64,000 bases of DNA from an uncultured Mycoplasmatota bacterium (lineage in GTDB: Bacteria > Bacillota_I > Bacilli_A > Izemoplasmatales > Izemoplasmataceae): the NCBI GenBank assembly GCA_913062645.1, contig CAJXVW010000002.1:237433-301432 (forward strand), read 5' to 3'. The translations under genes were made by a program, and so were the position numbers. Positions 29,524 through 37,763 of this stretch are shown here, piece after piece (within the stretch, counting starts at the first letter, position 1; each line of letters starts with the position of its first letter). Under the pieces are notes generated by a model. It searched no databases. It was not told where the DNA came from and was given only the letters and a program-made list of their open reading frames with translations.

Positions 29524-31590
29524 ATGAAACGACTGCTAGGTTCCATCACACTTGTTCTCGTTATCCTGCTGGCCGCCTGCGGCGGTGGACTGGATCGCCC
29601 CGAACCTCGTCTCGAAGCCGACCGGCTTGTTTCTTGGGATGCGATCGACAACGCCACCGCATACGAGATTGAAACCGGCGAGGAGACAATCACCGTCACC
29701 GAACCGTCGTGGACCATTCCCGGTCGTCTCTTCGGAGAGTTGTCCATTCGCGTCCGCGCGACGGACGGCGACAGGTTCGGCGATTTCAGTGAACCACTCG
29801 ATCTCACGGTTTACTTGCAGCTCGCCCCGCCCGACGGCATCCGTCAGGAGAATGGCGCGATCCGTTGGAATGCAGTTGCCGAAGCCACGGGTTACGTGGT
29901 TCGCATCAACGGCGTGGAATACCCCGCCAGCGGCACGACCTTCACCTATCAAGTCCTCGCTCCGACAACCGTCGAGATCCTCGCTCTCGGCAATCCGACC
30001 GGCTATGTCCGCAACAGTTTGTTCAGCGACAGCGTGACCTTGCGAGCACAACTCGCATCGGTCGCCAACATCACCTTCGACGATGGTGTTCTGTCCTGGG
30101 ATGCGGTCGCCAACGCCACGTCCTATCGCATCGTCATTGACGGCGACACCTACACCGCAACTACCAATGAACTGATCTTGCCGGCGCTGTACGGTGGCGA
30201 CGTGGATGTCTCAGTCACGGCATTGGATAATACAAGCACCTACCTATCATCCATTGCGACGACGACCGCTATCTCCATTCCGATGGTGGAATTGGACACC
30301 CCGACCGGCGTCACCGTTGCCTCGGGCATCCTGTCGTTCAACGCCGTGACCGGAGCGACCCGGTACGACATCTATGTCGACGGCATGTTCTACTCCACCA
30401 TCACCACAACCACGTACACCTTGCCGACGGCACTCTTGAACGACGGCGCACTGTATGTCCAAGTCGTCGCCGACGCGGACGGTTTCGTCGCGTCACAGCC
30501 AAGCACTCGCGCCTACATCGAAGTCACGGCAATCGCCACCGAAAGCGCCCTCCGAGCGATCGACCCCGACGGCGCCTACGTCCTGACGGCCGACATTGAG
30601 TTGTCTGGTTCGTGGGTTCCGATGTCCTTCACCGGCTTTTTCGATGGTGACGGACACACCATTTCCGGCATTGTCATCACAGCGGACGAAGCGGAAATCG
30701 GATTCTTCACCAATCTCTCCGAAGCAGTGGTTCAAAACCTCCGTCTCGAGGGCTCGATCGACCTCACCACAACGTCCAACAACGCCCGCGTCGGCGGACT
30801 TGCCGGGCGTTCCACCAAGAGCGACATCGAAAACGTCGATGTCGACATGTCGATCCTCGCCGTCTCAACCAACGGCGTCGGATTCCTAGGTGGCCTGTTC
30901 GGACAGAGCGAAGGAAACCGCGTCGTGCGAAGTTCCTTCACGGGCACCATTGAAGCAACCCATTTCACGGTCGGGGGATTGATCGGGCTCAGTGACGATC
31001 CCACCGCCGAACAGTGGATATATCAATCCGCCGTAACGGCGACGATCACCGTCGTCGGCGGCGAACAGAGCGCCAGCGGCGGCTTCATCGGTCGCATGGG
31101 CAACAATCGGATGACCATCGAACAGAGTGTCGCCGATGTTGTCCTGAGCGGTCCCGGTTACGTCGGCGGATTCGTCGGCTATCTCGGATCAGGCCGGATC
31201 GAAGACAGTCTCGCGCTCGGCACAGTCGAAGCGACCAGCGCATTCCTCGTCCATGCCGGTGGTTTCATCGGCCGCATGGAAGGATACAACAGCCATGTCG
31301 CGACCAGCATCAGCAAGGTCGCGGTCACCGCGTCCGAAACGGGTGATGACATTTTTGTCGGCAGTTTCGTCGGACACACCGTTGGTGGGACGTACCACAC
31401 CGTCTACGACAACTGCGTCTATGACATGGCGACCAGTAGCCTGGATCGCATCGGCAATCCTGACAGCGGAAGGGGGGATGGCATTCGTGGCGAACCGATG
31501 AACACTCCAACCACGCTCGAAGGGTTCGATACAAGCGTATGGAATTTCACCGCATCAACACCCGCATTGAACTGGCAATCACAACAATGA
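29524..31590 (+). CDS. lipoprotein with FnIII-like repeats and C-terminal GLUG repeats
   Basis: LVILLAACGGG lipobox; WDAVANATSYRIVIDGDTYT repeats; VGGLAGRSTKSDIENV, VGGLIGLS, SGGFIGRMG, VGGFVGYLGSGRIEDS. Confidence 0.75.
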   Translation: MKRLLGSITLVLVILLAACGGGLDRPEPRLEADRLVSWDAIDNATAYEIETGEETITVTEPSWTIPGRLFGELSIRVRATDGDRFGDFSEPLDLTVYLQLAPPDGIRQENGAIRWNAVAEATGYVVRINGVEYPASGTTFTYQVLAPTTVEILALGNPTGYVRNSLFSDSVTLRAQLASVANITFDDGVLSWDAVANATSYRIVIDGDTYTATTNELILPALYGGDVDVSVTALDNTSTYLSSIATTTAISIPMVELDTPTGVTVASGILSFNAVTGATRYDIYVDGMFYSTITTTTYTLPTALLNDGALYVQVVADADGFVASQPSTRAYIEVTAIATESALRAIDPDGAYVLTADIELSGSWVPMSFTGFFDGDGHTISGIVITADEAEIGFFTNLSEAVVQNLRLEGSIDLTTTSNNARVGGLAGRSTKSDIENVDVDMSILAVSTNGVGFLGGLFGQSEGNRVVRSSFTGTIEATHFTVGGLIGLSDDPTAEQWIYQSAVTATITVVGGEQSASGGFIGRMGNNRMTIEQSVADVVLSGPGYVGGFVGYLGSGRIEDSLALGTVEATSAFLVHAGGFIGRMEGYNSHVATSISKVAVTASETGDDIFVGSFVGHTVGGTYHTVYDNCVYDMATSSLDRIGNPDSGRGDGIRGEPMNTPTTLEGFDTSVWNFTASTPALNWQSQQ

Positions 31591-31637
31591 CACGATGAAT
31601 GGGCACATGCACCTAGATTACCGTAAGGAGGAATCAC

Positions 31638-31757
31638 ATGAAACAAGAATACGAAGCACCAACCATTGAAATCATTGAATTCGAATTGGAAGACAGCATT
31701 GCAAGCAGCGCCGATTTCGGTGGCGGAGCCATCGGAACCGAAGGCTTGTTCGAGTGA
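31638..31757 (+). CDS. 39-aa candidate RiPP precursor peptide
   Basis: RBS aaggaggaatcac then ATG; MKQEYEAPTIEIIEFELEDSIASSADFGGGAIGTEGLFE; YxxPxI leader-like motif, Gly-rich C-terminus; below ORF-track size cut-off. Confidence 0.75.
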   Translation: MKQEYEAPTIEIIEFELEDSIASSADFGGGAIGTEGLFE

Positions 31758-31768
31758 GGAGGACGGTC

Positions 31769-33997
31769 ATGAAACGACTTGGCGTTCTACTGTTGTTCAC
31801 GGTCCTGTTCCTCATCTCGGCCAACCACACGTTCGCCCTGCCGCAACAGGGCGCGGACTCCGTTACCGTTCAAGTCACGACGTATTTCGACAGTGACAAT
31901 ACGACCGGACCGGTATCCGTCAGCGCGACATACGGCGCGGCGCTTGCCTTTGACGGCGACCTGGACGAAGAAACCACCGGCTACACGTTCGCGTTCTGGT
32001 TGCTCAACGGAACCATCCGCAAAGACTTGCCCATCGATCATCAATTCATCGTAACCGACAACATGAGTCTTACCGGCGTCTTCAAACCCGACACGACAAG
32101 TCCTGAGACGTTCTATCTCCTGTTCATCGACACCAACGGAGAAGAACTCGGCATTCAGTACGTCACCGACGGCAATGACGGCACCGACATCACCGAGGGC
32201 CTTCCGACCAAACCGGGCTACACGATTTCTTCCACCCCGAAATGGTCCGACGACTACACCGGCGTGAACGAAGACCGCATCCTCATTCTCCGCTACGACA
32301 AGAGCACGAGCGACACCTATACGCTCACCGTCGACGGCGGCACCACGGATGACGGTTCCGGCAGTTCGACGAGCGGCACATACGACTACAATGAAGTCGC
32401 TACCGTCGTCGCCGACACCCCCGCCGGGGGCGAGTATTTCCATCACTGGGAAATCAACGACCGCACGGTCAGTTACCAGTCGACCTACTCGTTCACCGTC
32501 CTCGAAAGCGTCACCATCACCGCCGTGTACGCGACATCCGCACCGTCCGACAGCCCTCATGTCGGATTGAGTTACAACCTGTCGCTGCGCAGCGGATACA
32601 AATCCTATCTCGGCCAGTTCTATTTACCCAGCGGGTACACCTTGGTGGAGTACGGCGTGCTTTCTTCAACCTCGCAAGCCGACCTCTACATCGACACGGC
32701 GGGCGTGCAGCGCAATCAAGGCATGAAGTATCTCGGGACAACCAATGAGTTCGTCCTGTCGATCGCCGAAGCCAACGCTGTCAGCGTCAAACCGTACCTG
32801 ATCGCCAAAGACGGCTCGAACAACCTTGTGACCGTCTACGGACAGGCGTCCTACAACCTCTACAATGGTGGCTTCGAGACCGGTGATCTCACCGGCTGGA
32901 ACGCCTACACCCTCTGGAAGGATGAAAGCGGCATGGCGGCCTTCATCGACGATCGTGTCGTCAGCGGAACCTATTTTGGCGGCGGTTATCCATACGATCG
33001 CGAAGGCACTTACAACATCGGTGTCGAAGGCGGTTCGCTCACGTGGGACCAGAGTTCCGAACGCATGGGACATCTCCGCTCCGCGGACTTCACCCTCGGC
33101 GGCAGCGGTTGGATCAGTTTCAAACTCGGCGGCGGTAGAACGCCGGACTTCGCTTATGTCTCCGTCCGCAAGACCGAGGACCACACGGAAGTGGCGCGAT
33201 TCGCCAATCGTCATTACAATGACACCACCAAGGCGACCGCGCAATACGGCTCTACAATCACCAACGCCGAAGCGTTCATGTTCCAGTATTACTTCGACCT
33301 CGGCAGCCTGGCGGATGTCAGTCTCGGTGACAGCCTGTACTTCGTGCTGACCGAAGCGGCGGCATACGACTGGGCCATCCTGTCGGCCGACGCATTCGTG
33401 ACGTACTACAAGACAGCGCCATCGACAACCACCGACACGTTGGCGGAGAACATCGTTCCTTCCATCAACGGAGCGGGAAGCGCGACCAACAGCATTCCCA
33501 ACGGCGACTTCTCCAGCGGTCTGACAAGCTGGGACGACGTCCAGGGCGGTTGGTACGACAACTCCGGCATCGCTCAGAGCAACGAGAGCGGTGACGGTGA
33601 TCTCGGCGTCCTTCGCTCGAGCGCATTCACGATCAACGGCAGTAACATCTACCTCGAGTTCGACTGGGGCGGCGGCCTGAAATGGGACAAGCAGATTTTT
33701 GTCTCCGTCAAGGAAGTCGGCACCAACATCGAAGTGTTGCGCTTTGTCCGTCGTGACAATCTGTCTGGAAAAGAAAACACCAATCTGGACAATCACATGA
33801 TGGACATTTCCGGACTCGACAGCAGCAAAGAGTATTACCTCGAATTCGCTGACAATCGAACCAGCTCCTGGGGATTGTCGATCATCGACAACGTCGAATT
33901 GGTCGACCAGACTCGCTGGGACGCGGTAACGAGCGGTGACCGAGGCGTCTCCATCTCCGGCATTCCCACCAATTTCGCTTACGTCAAACCGGAGTAG
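31769..33997 (+). CDS. secreted protein with beta-repeat-type domains and two C-terminal NGGFETGDL modules
   Basis: Signal peptide MKRLGVLLLFTVLFLISANHTFA; YNGGFETGDLTGWNAYTLW; SIPNGDFSSGLTSWDD; RBS gaggagg. Confidence 0.75.
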   Translation: MKRLGVLLLFTVLFLISANHTFALPQQGADSVTVQVTTYFDSDNTTGPVSVSATYGAALAFDGDLDEETTGYTFAFWLLNGTIRKDLPIDHQFIVTDNMSLTGVFKPDTTSPETFYLLFIDTNGEELGIQYVTDGNDGTDITEGLPTKPGYTISSTPKWSDDYTGVNEDRILILRYDKSTSDTYTLTVDGGTTDDGSGSSTSGTYDYNEVATVVADTPAGGEYFHHWEINDRTVSYQSTYSFTVLESVTITAVYATSAPSDSPHVGLSYNLSLRSGYKSYLGQFYLPSGYTLVEYGVLSSTSQADLYIDTAGVQRNQGMKYLGTTNEFVLSIAEANAVSVKPYLIAKDGSNNLVTVYGQASYNLYNGGFETGDLTGWNAYTLWKDESGMAAFIDDRVVSGTYFGGGYPYDREGTYNIGVEGGSLTWDQSSERMGHLRSADFTLGGSGWISFKLGGGRTPDFAYVSVRKTEDHTEVARFANRHYNDTTKATAQYGSTITNAEAFMFQYYFDLGSLADVSLGDSLYFVLTEAAAYDWAILSADAFVTYYKTAPSTTTDTLAENIVPSINGAGSATNSIPNGDFSSGLTSWDDVQGGWYDNSGIAQSNESGDGDLGVLRSSAFTINGSNIYLEFDWGGGLKWDKQIFVSVKEVGTNIEVLRFVRRDNLSGKENTNLDNHMMDISGLDSSKEYYLEFADNRTSSWGLSIIDNVELVDQTRWDAVTSGDRGVSISGIPTNFAYVKPE

Positions 33998-34005
33998 CAC
34001 CATGA

Positions 34006-34030
34006 GGGCGGCATCTGCCGCCCTTTTTTG
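34006..34030 (+). terminator. Rho-independent terminator ending the glycan operon
   Basis: gggcggca-tc-tgccgccc followed by tttttt. Confidence 0.85.
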
Positions 34031-34084
34031 TTGACCTGATGGGATGAATGTGTTAACGTTGAAGTAACAAGGGAGGTTAACAAA

Positions 34085-35077
34085 ATGAAAAAAGTTACGT
34101 TGCAGACGATCGCTGACAAATTCGGGATCAGCAAAGTTGCCGTTCACAAAGCTCTGACAGGCAAGAAAGGGGTCAGCGACAAGCTGCGCAAAGAAATCGT
34201 GGCTTACGCTGATTCGGTTCATTACAAGCTGAAATCCGCGAAAGTCGACGTCGACAACAAGCGGTTCATCTTTTTTGTTAACCAGGATTTCTTTCTCACT
34301 CCCTCAGAACAGTTCTATTCCACAATCTTCTACTTCCTGAGCGCGGAATGCAATCGCATTGGCAGCACCCTTCAAGTCGCGTTCTTGCATCAGTCGAATG
34401 CCATTCAGACCATTCAACAAGCGACTGCGTCATTCAAGCCCGATGGTCTGTTCTTTGTCGGGCAGTTGGATTCGGACGCCATGCGGCACATCCGAACGCT
34501 GGACGTGCCAACGGTGTTCATCGATTATCATGTGCCAAAGGGGGGCGTTTCGAGTGTCTACATCAACCATTACGATGCCGGGTACCGGTTGACGTCCTAT
34601 CTCATTGAAAGCGGACATGAGGACATCGGTTTCATCGGTAACACAGGATCGACCAGCGCCATCATGGATCGCTACTTCGGATATCGCAAAGCGTTGTTGC
34701 AAGCCGGTTTGGCATTTCGCGAGAATCGTCATCTGAATTCCAATGTCGAACAAGACAATCCGAATCTGACGTTTCAACGAGAAAACCTGCCAAGCGCCTA
34801 TGTGTGTCACTGTGATGCCGCAGCCCAATGGCTTTACGCCTGGTTGTCGAGCAACGGCATGCGGATTCCGCAGGATGTCTCGATCGTCAGTTTTGACGAC
34901 ACGATGCTGTGCGACAGCCTGTTGCCACGCCTGACATCGCTCGGACCAAACAAGGAGCGTTTCGCGAAACTGGCGTTCCATCAGATGCTCGAATTGCTTC
35001 GCAATCCTGACAACACATCACAAACTCGATTGGAACCGAGCCTGTCGACACGCGAATCGGTTTTGCTACTCCTATAA
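34085..35077 (+). CDS. LacI family transcriptional regulator
   Basis: MKKVTLQTIADKFGISKVAVHKALTGKKGVSDKLRKEI HTH; SGHEDIGFIGNTGSTSAIMDRYFGYRKAL. Confidence 0.9.
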   Translation: MKKVTLQTIADKFGISKVAVHKALTGKKGVSDKLRKEIVAYADSVHYKLKSAKVDVDNKRFIFFVNQDFFLTPSEQFYSTIFYFLSAECNRIGSTLQVAFLHQSNAIQTIQQATASFKPDGLFFVGQLDSDAMRHIRTLDVPTVFIDYHVPKGGVSSVYINHYDAGYRLTSYLIESGHEDIGFIGNTGSTSAIMDRYFGYRKALLQAGLAFRENRHLNSNVEQDNPNLTFQRENLPSAYVCHCDAAAQWLYAWLSSNGMRIPQDVSIVSFDDTMLCDSLLPRLTSLGPNKERFAKLAFHQMLELLRNPDNTSQTRLEPSLSTRESVLLLL

Positions 35078-35233
35078 CAGGACCTCAGAAAACTCGATGC
35101 CATGTATGTCTTGTATGATTTGCGCGCATCAATCAATCCAGACCCATTTCTTGATCATTCGCATCCATTTTGGAGTTGATTTGTTTCCATGAAGATCTTC
35201 CGGTAATCGGAACAATCACCTTGATTCAAACAA

Positions 35234-35258
35234 AAACGGACCTGAGGTCCGTTTTTTC
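35234..35258. terminator. bidirectional terminator
   Basis: aaaaacggacct-ga-ggtccgttttttc. Confidence 0.75.
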
Positions 35259-35260
35259 AT

Positions 35261-35680
35261 TCAGTCGTCTCGTTGCACGTCATCCTTGTCAAAGTCGTCG
35301 ATGTCGGTGATGAGACCGTGAAACTCGTACTTGTGATCGTCGTCGGCTTCGAGATGGAGCCAGATGCCTTCGTCGGTGTAGGTGGCGACGATCGTGTCGT
35401 AGTCGAGGTCATAGTTGTCCTCGTGGAACCAGATGACGTCGTCCGTCGGGATCTGATAGTGTTGGATGAAGTCGTTGATCGACAGTTCCTCGCCATCCAT
35501 GCAGCCCGGTGGATTGAGATCCGGGTCGCACCAGGTGAATACCGAATAATGAAGCCTTTTGACATCCTGAACGACAACTTTCTTGGCGTGTTCGTCCTGT
35601 ACGGTGTAAATGTAGTAAATGATCGAAGTCAGACTACCGAGAACCAAGACCACGATGGCCAGCAAAAACCAGTGTCGCAT
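35261..35680 (-). CDS. small membrane-anchored protein of unknown function
   Basis: 139 aa; N-terminal TM FLLAIVVLVLGSLTSIIYYIYTV; acidic C-terminus. Confidence 0.6.
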   Translation of the reverse strand: MRHWFLLAIVVLVLGSLTSIIYYIYTVQDEHAKKVVVQDVKRLHYSVFTWCDPDLNPPGCMDGEELSINDFIQHYQIPTDDVIWFHEDNYDLDYDTIVATYTDEGIWLHLEADDDHKYEFHGLITDIDDFDKDDVQRDD

Positions 35681-35713
35681 GATGTCACGCTCCCTCCTGT
35701 GAGTTTGATGTTG

Positions 35714-36043
35714 TCAGTAAATGTCGCCGTATACCTGATAAGCGAGAATCGCGACCGGCACGTCGATGAGCAGCACGATCATGAACACCCAGCCGCCGAC
35801 CAGCACCATCGACAACACCGTCAAGAGCGAGAACAGTCCGACATAGAGCACGAACGTAATCAACGCCTTCTTCGTCACGCGGTAGTACAGCATCGTGCCG
35901 AACAGCGCGTCGAACAACAGATAAAACAGCAGCGTCGCGAACGGGTCGTTGCGGAAGAACAGGCTCCAGAGAGTCGCCAGCATGAAGATGCCGAAGAGAA
36001 CGGGAAGCACGTATTTTTGGAATCGGATCCAGAATATGCGCAT
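35714..36043 (-). CDS. small integral membrane protein
   Basis: 109 aa, about four hydrophobic segments. Confidence 0.6.
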   Translation of the reverse strand: MRIFWIRFQKYVLPVLFGIFMLATLWSLFFRNDPFATLLFYLLFDALFGTMLYYRVTKKALITFVLYVGLFSLLTVLSMVLVGGWVFMIVLLIDVPVAILAYQVYGDIY

Positions 36044-36081
36044 GGGTCATCACACTCCTTGTGTACCACTGTATTATATCA

Positions 36082-36112
36082 AAAAAACGAGCGCTTGTGA
36101 ACTCGTTTTTTG
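36082..36112 (-). terminator. hairpin terminator
   Basis: aaaaaaacgag...ctcgttttttt inverted repeat after the HTH gene. Confidence 0.5.
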
Positions 36113-36120
36113 GATTGTCG

Positions 36121-36570
36121 TCAACCTTTGATGACGGGACGAATGTCGTCCATGATGTCGCCGATGTAATCGATGTCGCCGATCAGTGACAACCGGACGT
36201 TACCGTTGTCCTGATGGAACCGCATCTCGATGCCCTTGTGCTGGTTCGACACGCGCATCACGATGTGTTTGATGCGCTCCACCTGGTCGTCGGTAAGATC
36301 ATGAAAATCCCATATCGTGCACATGCTGTGGTCTCCTTTCTTCTCGTACTCGCCGCGGAGAAACATCTTGACCTTCTCACTGGCGAGCGATGCGACCGAC
36401 TTCGAGAAGTCGATCTCTTCAAACAACGCAGTCACGTCGTCTTTGGTGAACCGCCACTCGCTGCCGATCTTGCGTCCTTTGAGCTGCCCCTTGGCAAGAT
36501 AGCGGCGCAAGGTGCGGTCGGAATACCCGGTGATCTCATGTAAATCTTTAAGGGTATAATAATCGGCCAT
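36121..36570 (-). CDS. helix-turn-helix (MerR/excisionase-type) DNA-binding protein
   Basis: YYTLKDLHEITGYSDRTLRRYLAKGQLKGRKIGSEWRFTKDDV. Confidence 0.8.
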   Translation of the reverse strand: MADYYTLKDLHEITGYSDRTLRRYLAKGQLKGRKIGSEWRFTKDDVTALFEEIDFSKSVASLASEKVKMFLRGEYEKKGDHSMCTIWDFHDLTDDQVERIKHIVMRVSNQHKGIEMRFHQDNGNVRLSLIGDIDYIGDIMDDIRPVIKG

Positions 36571-36747
36571 ACAACCACCTCCTGGATGATGTCACGTTCA
36601 GTGTACCATACATGTCAATGTATGTCAATATTTATTTTGGCATATGCTGTCATATTAAGTTGTCAAGTTATAACTATAATTATTACTATTTTTATAACTA
36701 TTTTGCTAATAATTGTGATACAATGAAGGTGACATGGAGGTGATAAT

Positions 36748-36981
36748 ATGTTGATCGATACCAACAATACAGTATCCGCCACTGAACTGAATCAACAACT
36801 CAGCAAGGTGCTCAAAGACTTGAAAGAGAAAAAGAACATCATCGTGATGAAGCACAACAAGCCCAGCTATGTCATCATGGATTTTGAAGAATATGAAACC
36901 TTGAAACGAGCATTCCTGATCCACGAGGCGGATGCGGTGATGGACGAGTATGACAAAGCCATGAAAGAACTGGCCAAATGA
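36748..36981 (+). CDS. phd: Phd/YefM-type antitoxin
   Basis: TVSATELNQQLSKVLKDLKEKKNIIVMKHNKPSYVIMDFEEYETL. Confidence 0.8.
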   Translation: MLIDTNNTVSATELNQQLSKVLKDLKEKKNIIVMKHNKPSYVIMDFEEYETLKRAFLIHEADAVMDEYDKAMKELAK

Positions 36982-37364
36982 AGTATTTCACCAAAGAGGA
37001 ACTCCTTATCTTTCATCATCGATTGTTGAACCGATATGGCGGAACTCCCGGTGTCCGCATGAATGTATTGGATGTTTGTTTATTCCAACCACTCCAAACG
37101 TTTGAAGAGCGTGATTTGTATCCCGATGTCATGGACAAGCTGTGTATGCTTGCTTACATGATCATCACCAAACATCCGTTTGTCGACGGCAACAAGCGCC
37201 TCGGCATGCTTGCTCTAATTCTCGGTGCACGGAACAACAACATATCCCTGGCCTTATCAAATGAGGATGTGATTCACATCGGTTTGTCCTTGGCAGATGG
37301 TTCGATGACCTATACATTATTCCGCAAGTTCATAGCCCAACAACAAAAAAGTCAACTCGGCTGA
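36978..37364 (+). CDS. doc: Doc-type (Fic fold) toxin
   Basis: Motif HPFVDGNKRLG; ATG overlaps antitoxin stop. Confidence 0.85.
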   Translation: MKYFTKEELLIFHHRLLNRYGGTPGVRMNVLDVCLFQPLQTFEERDLYPDVMDKLCMLAYMIITKHPFVDGNKRLGMLALILGARNNNISLALSNEDVIHIGLSLADGSMTYTLFRKFIAQQQKSQLG

Positions 37365-37376
37365 GTTGACTTTTCT
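37347..37376. terminator. bidirectional terminator between doc and rplQ
   Basis: aaaagtcaactc-ggct-gagttgactttt. Confidence 0.8.
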
Positions 37377-37385
37377 AATTGTGTG

Positions 37386-37748
37386 TTATTCGACGAATTC
37401 GATGATCGCCATCGGCGTTGCGTCGCCGCGGCGCGGTCCCATTTTGAGAACCCGGGTGTATCCGCCGTTGCGTTCGGTGAATCGCGGTGCGATGTCACTG
37501 AACAGTTTCTGCAGGGCGTTCTGGTCGTCGCCGGCGTCCAGGAAACGGACGGTCTGAGCGGCTTGGCGGCGTGCCGCCAGAGTGCCTTTCTTGCCCAGGG
37601 TGACCATTCTCTCGACGAGGCGTTGCAATTCTTTCGCCTTGGTTTCCGTCGTCTGAATGCGTTCGTGGATGATGAGTTGGGTGACAAGGTCACGCAACAT
37701 CGCCTTGCGCTGATCGCTGCGACGGTTCAGTTTGCTGTATCCAGCCAT
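37386..37748 (-). CDS. rplQ: 50S ribosomal protein L17
   Basis: [42 protein letters not shown]. Confidence 0.98.
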   Translation of the reverse strand: MAGYSKLNRRSDQRKAMLRDLVTQLIIHERIQTTETKAKELQRLVERMVTLGKKGTLAARRQAAQTVRFLDAGDDQNALQKLFSDIAPRFTERNGGYTRVLKMGPRRGDATPMAIIEFVE

Positions 37749-37763
37749 GTGAATTACCTCCTA

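Noticed and set aside
27327-29807. 826-aa minus-strand ORF opposite the GH130-like gene
   Set aside because: Antisense artefact; + frame has signal peptide, discoidin and GH130 motifs
31638-31757. Interpretation of the 39-aa peptide as a true lasso peptide (e.g. Gly-to-Glu macrolactam GGGAIGTE)
   Set aside because: No lasso cyclase (Asn-synthetase-like) or B2 protease in the window and the tail after the putative ring Glu would be only four residues; kept only as generic RiPP-like candidate
32666-34222. 518-aa minus-strand ORF
   Set aside because: Antisense to the NGGFETGDL-module protein and the LacI start; no coherent domain
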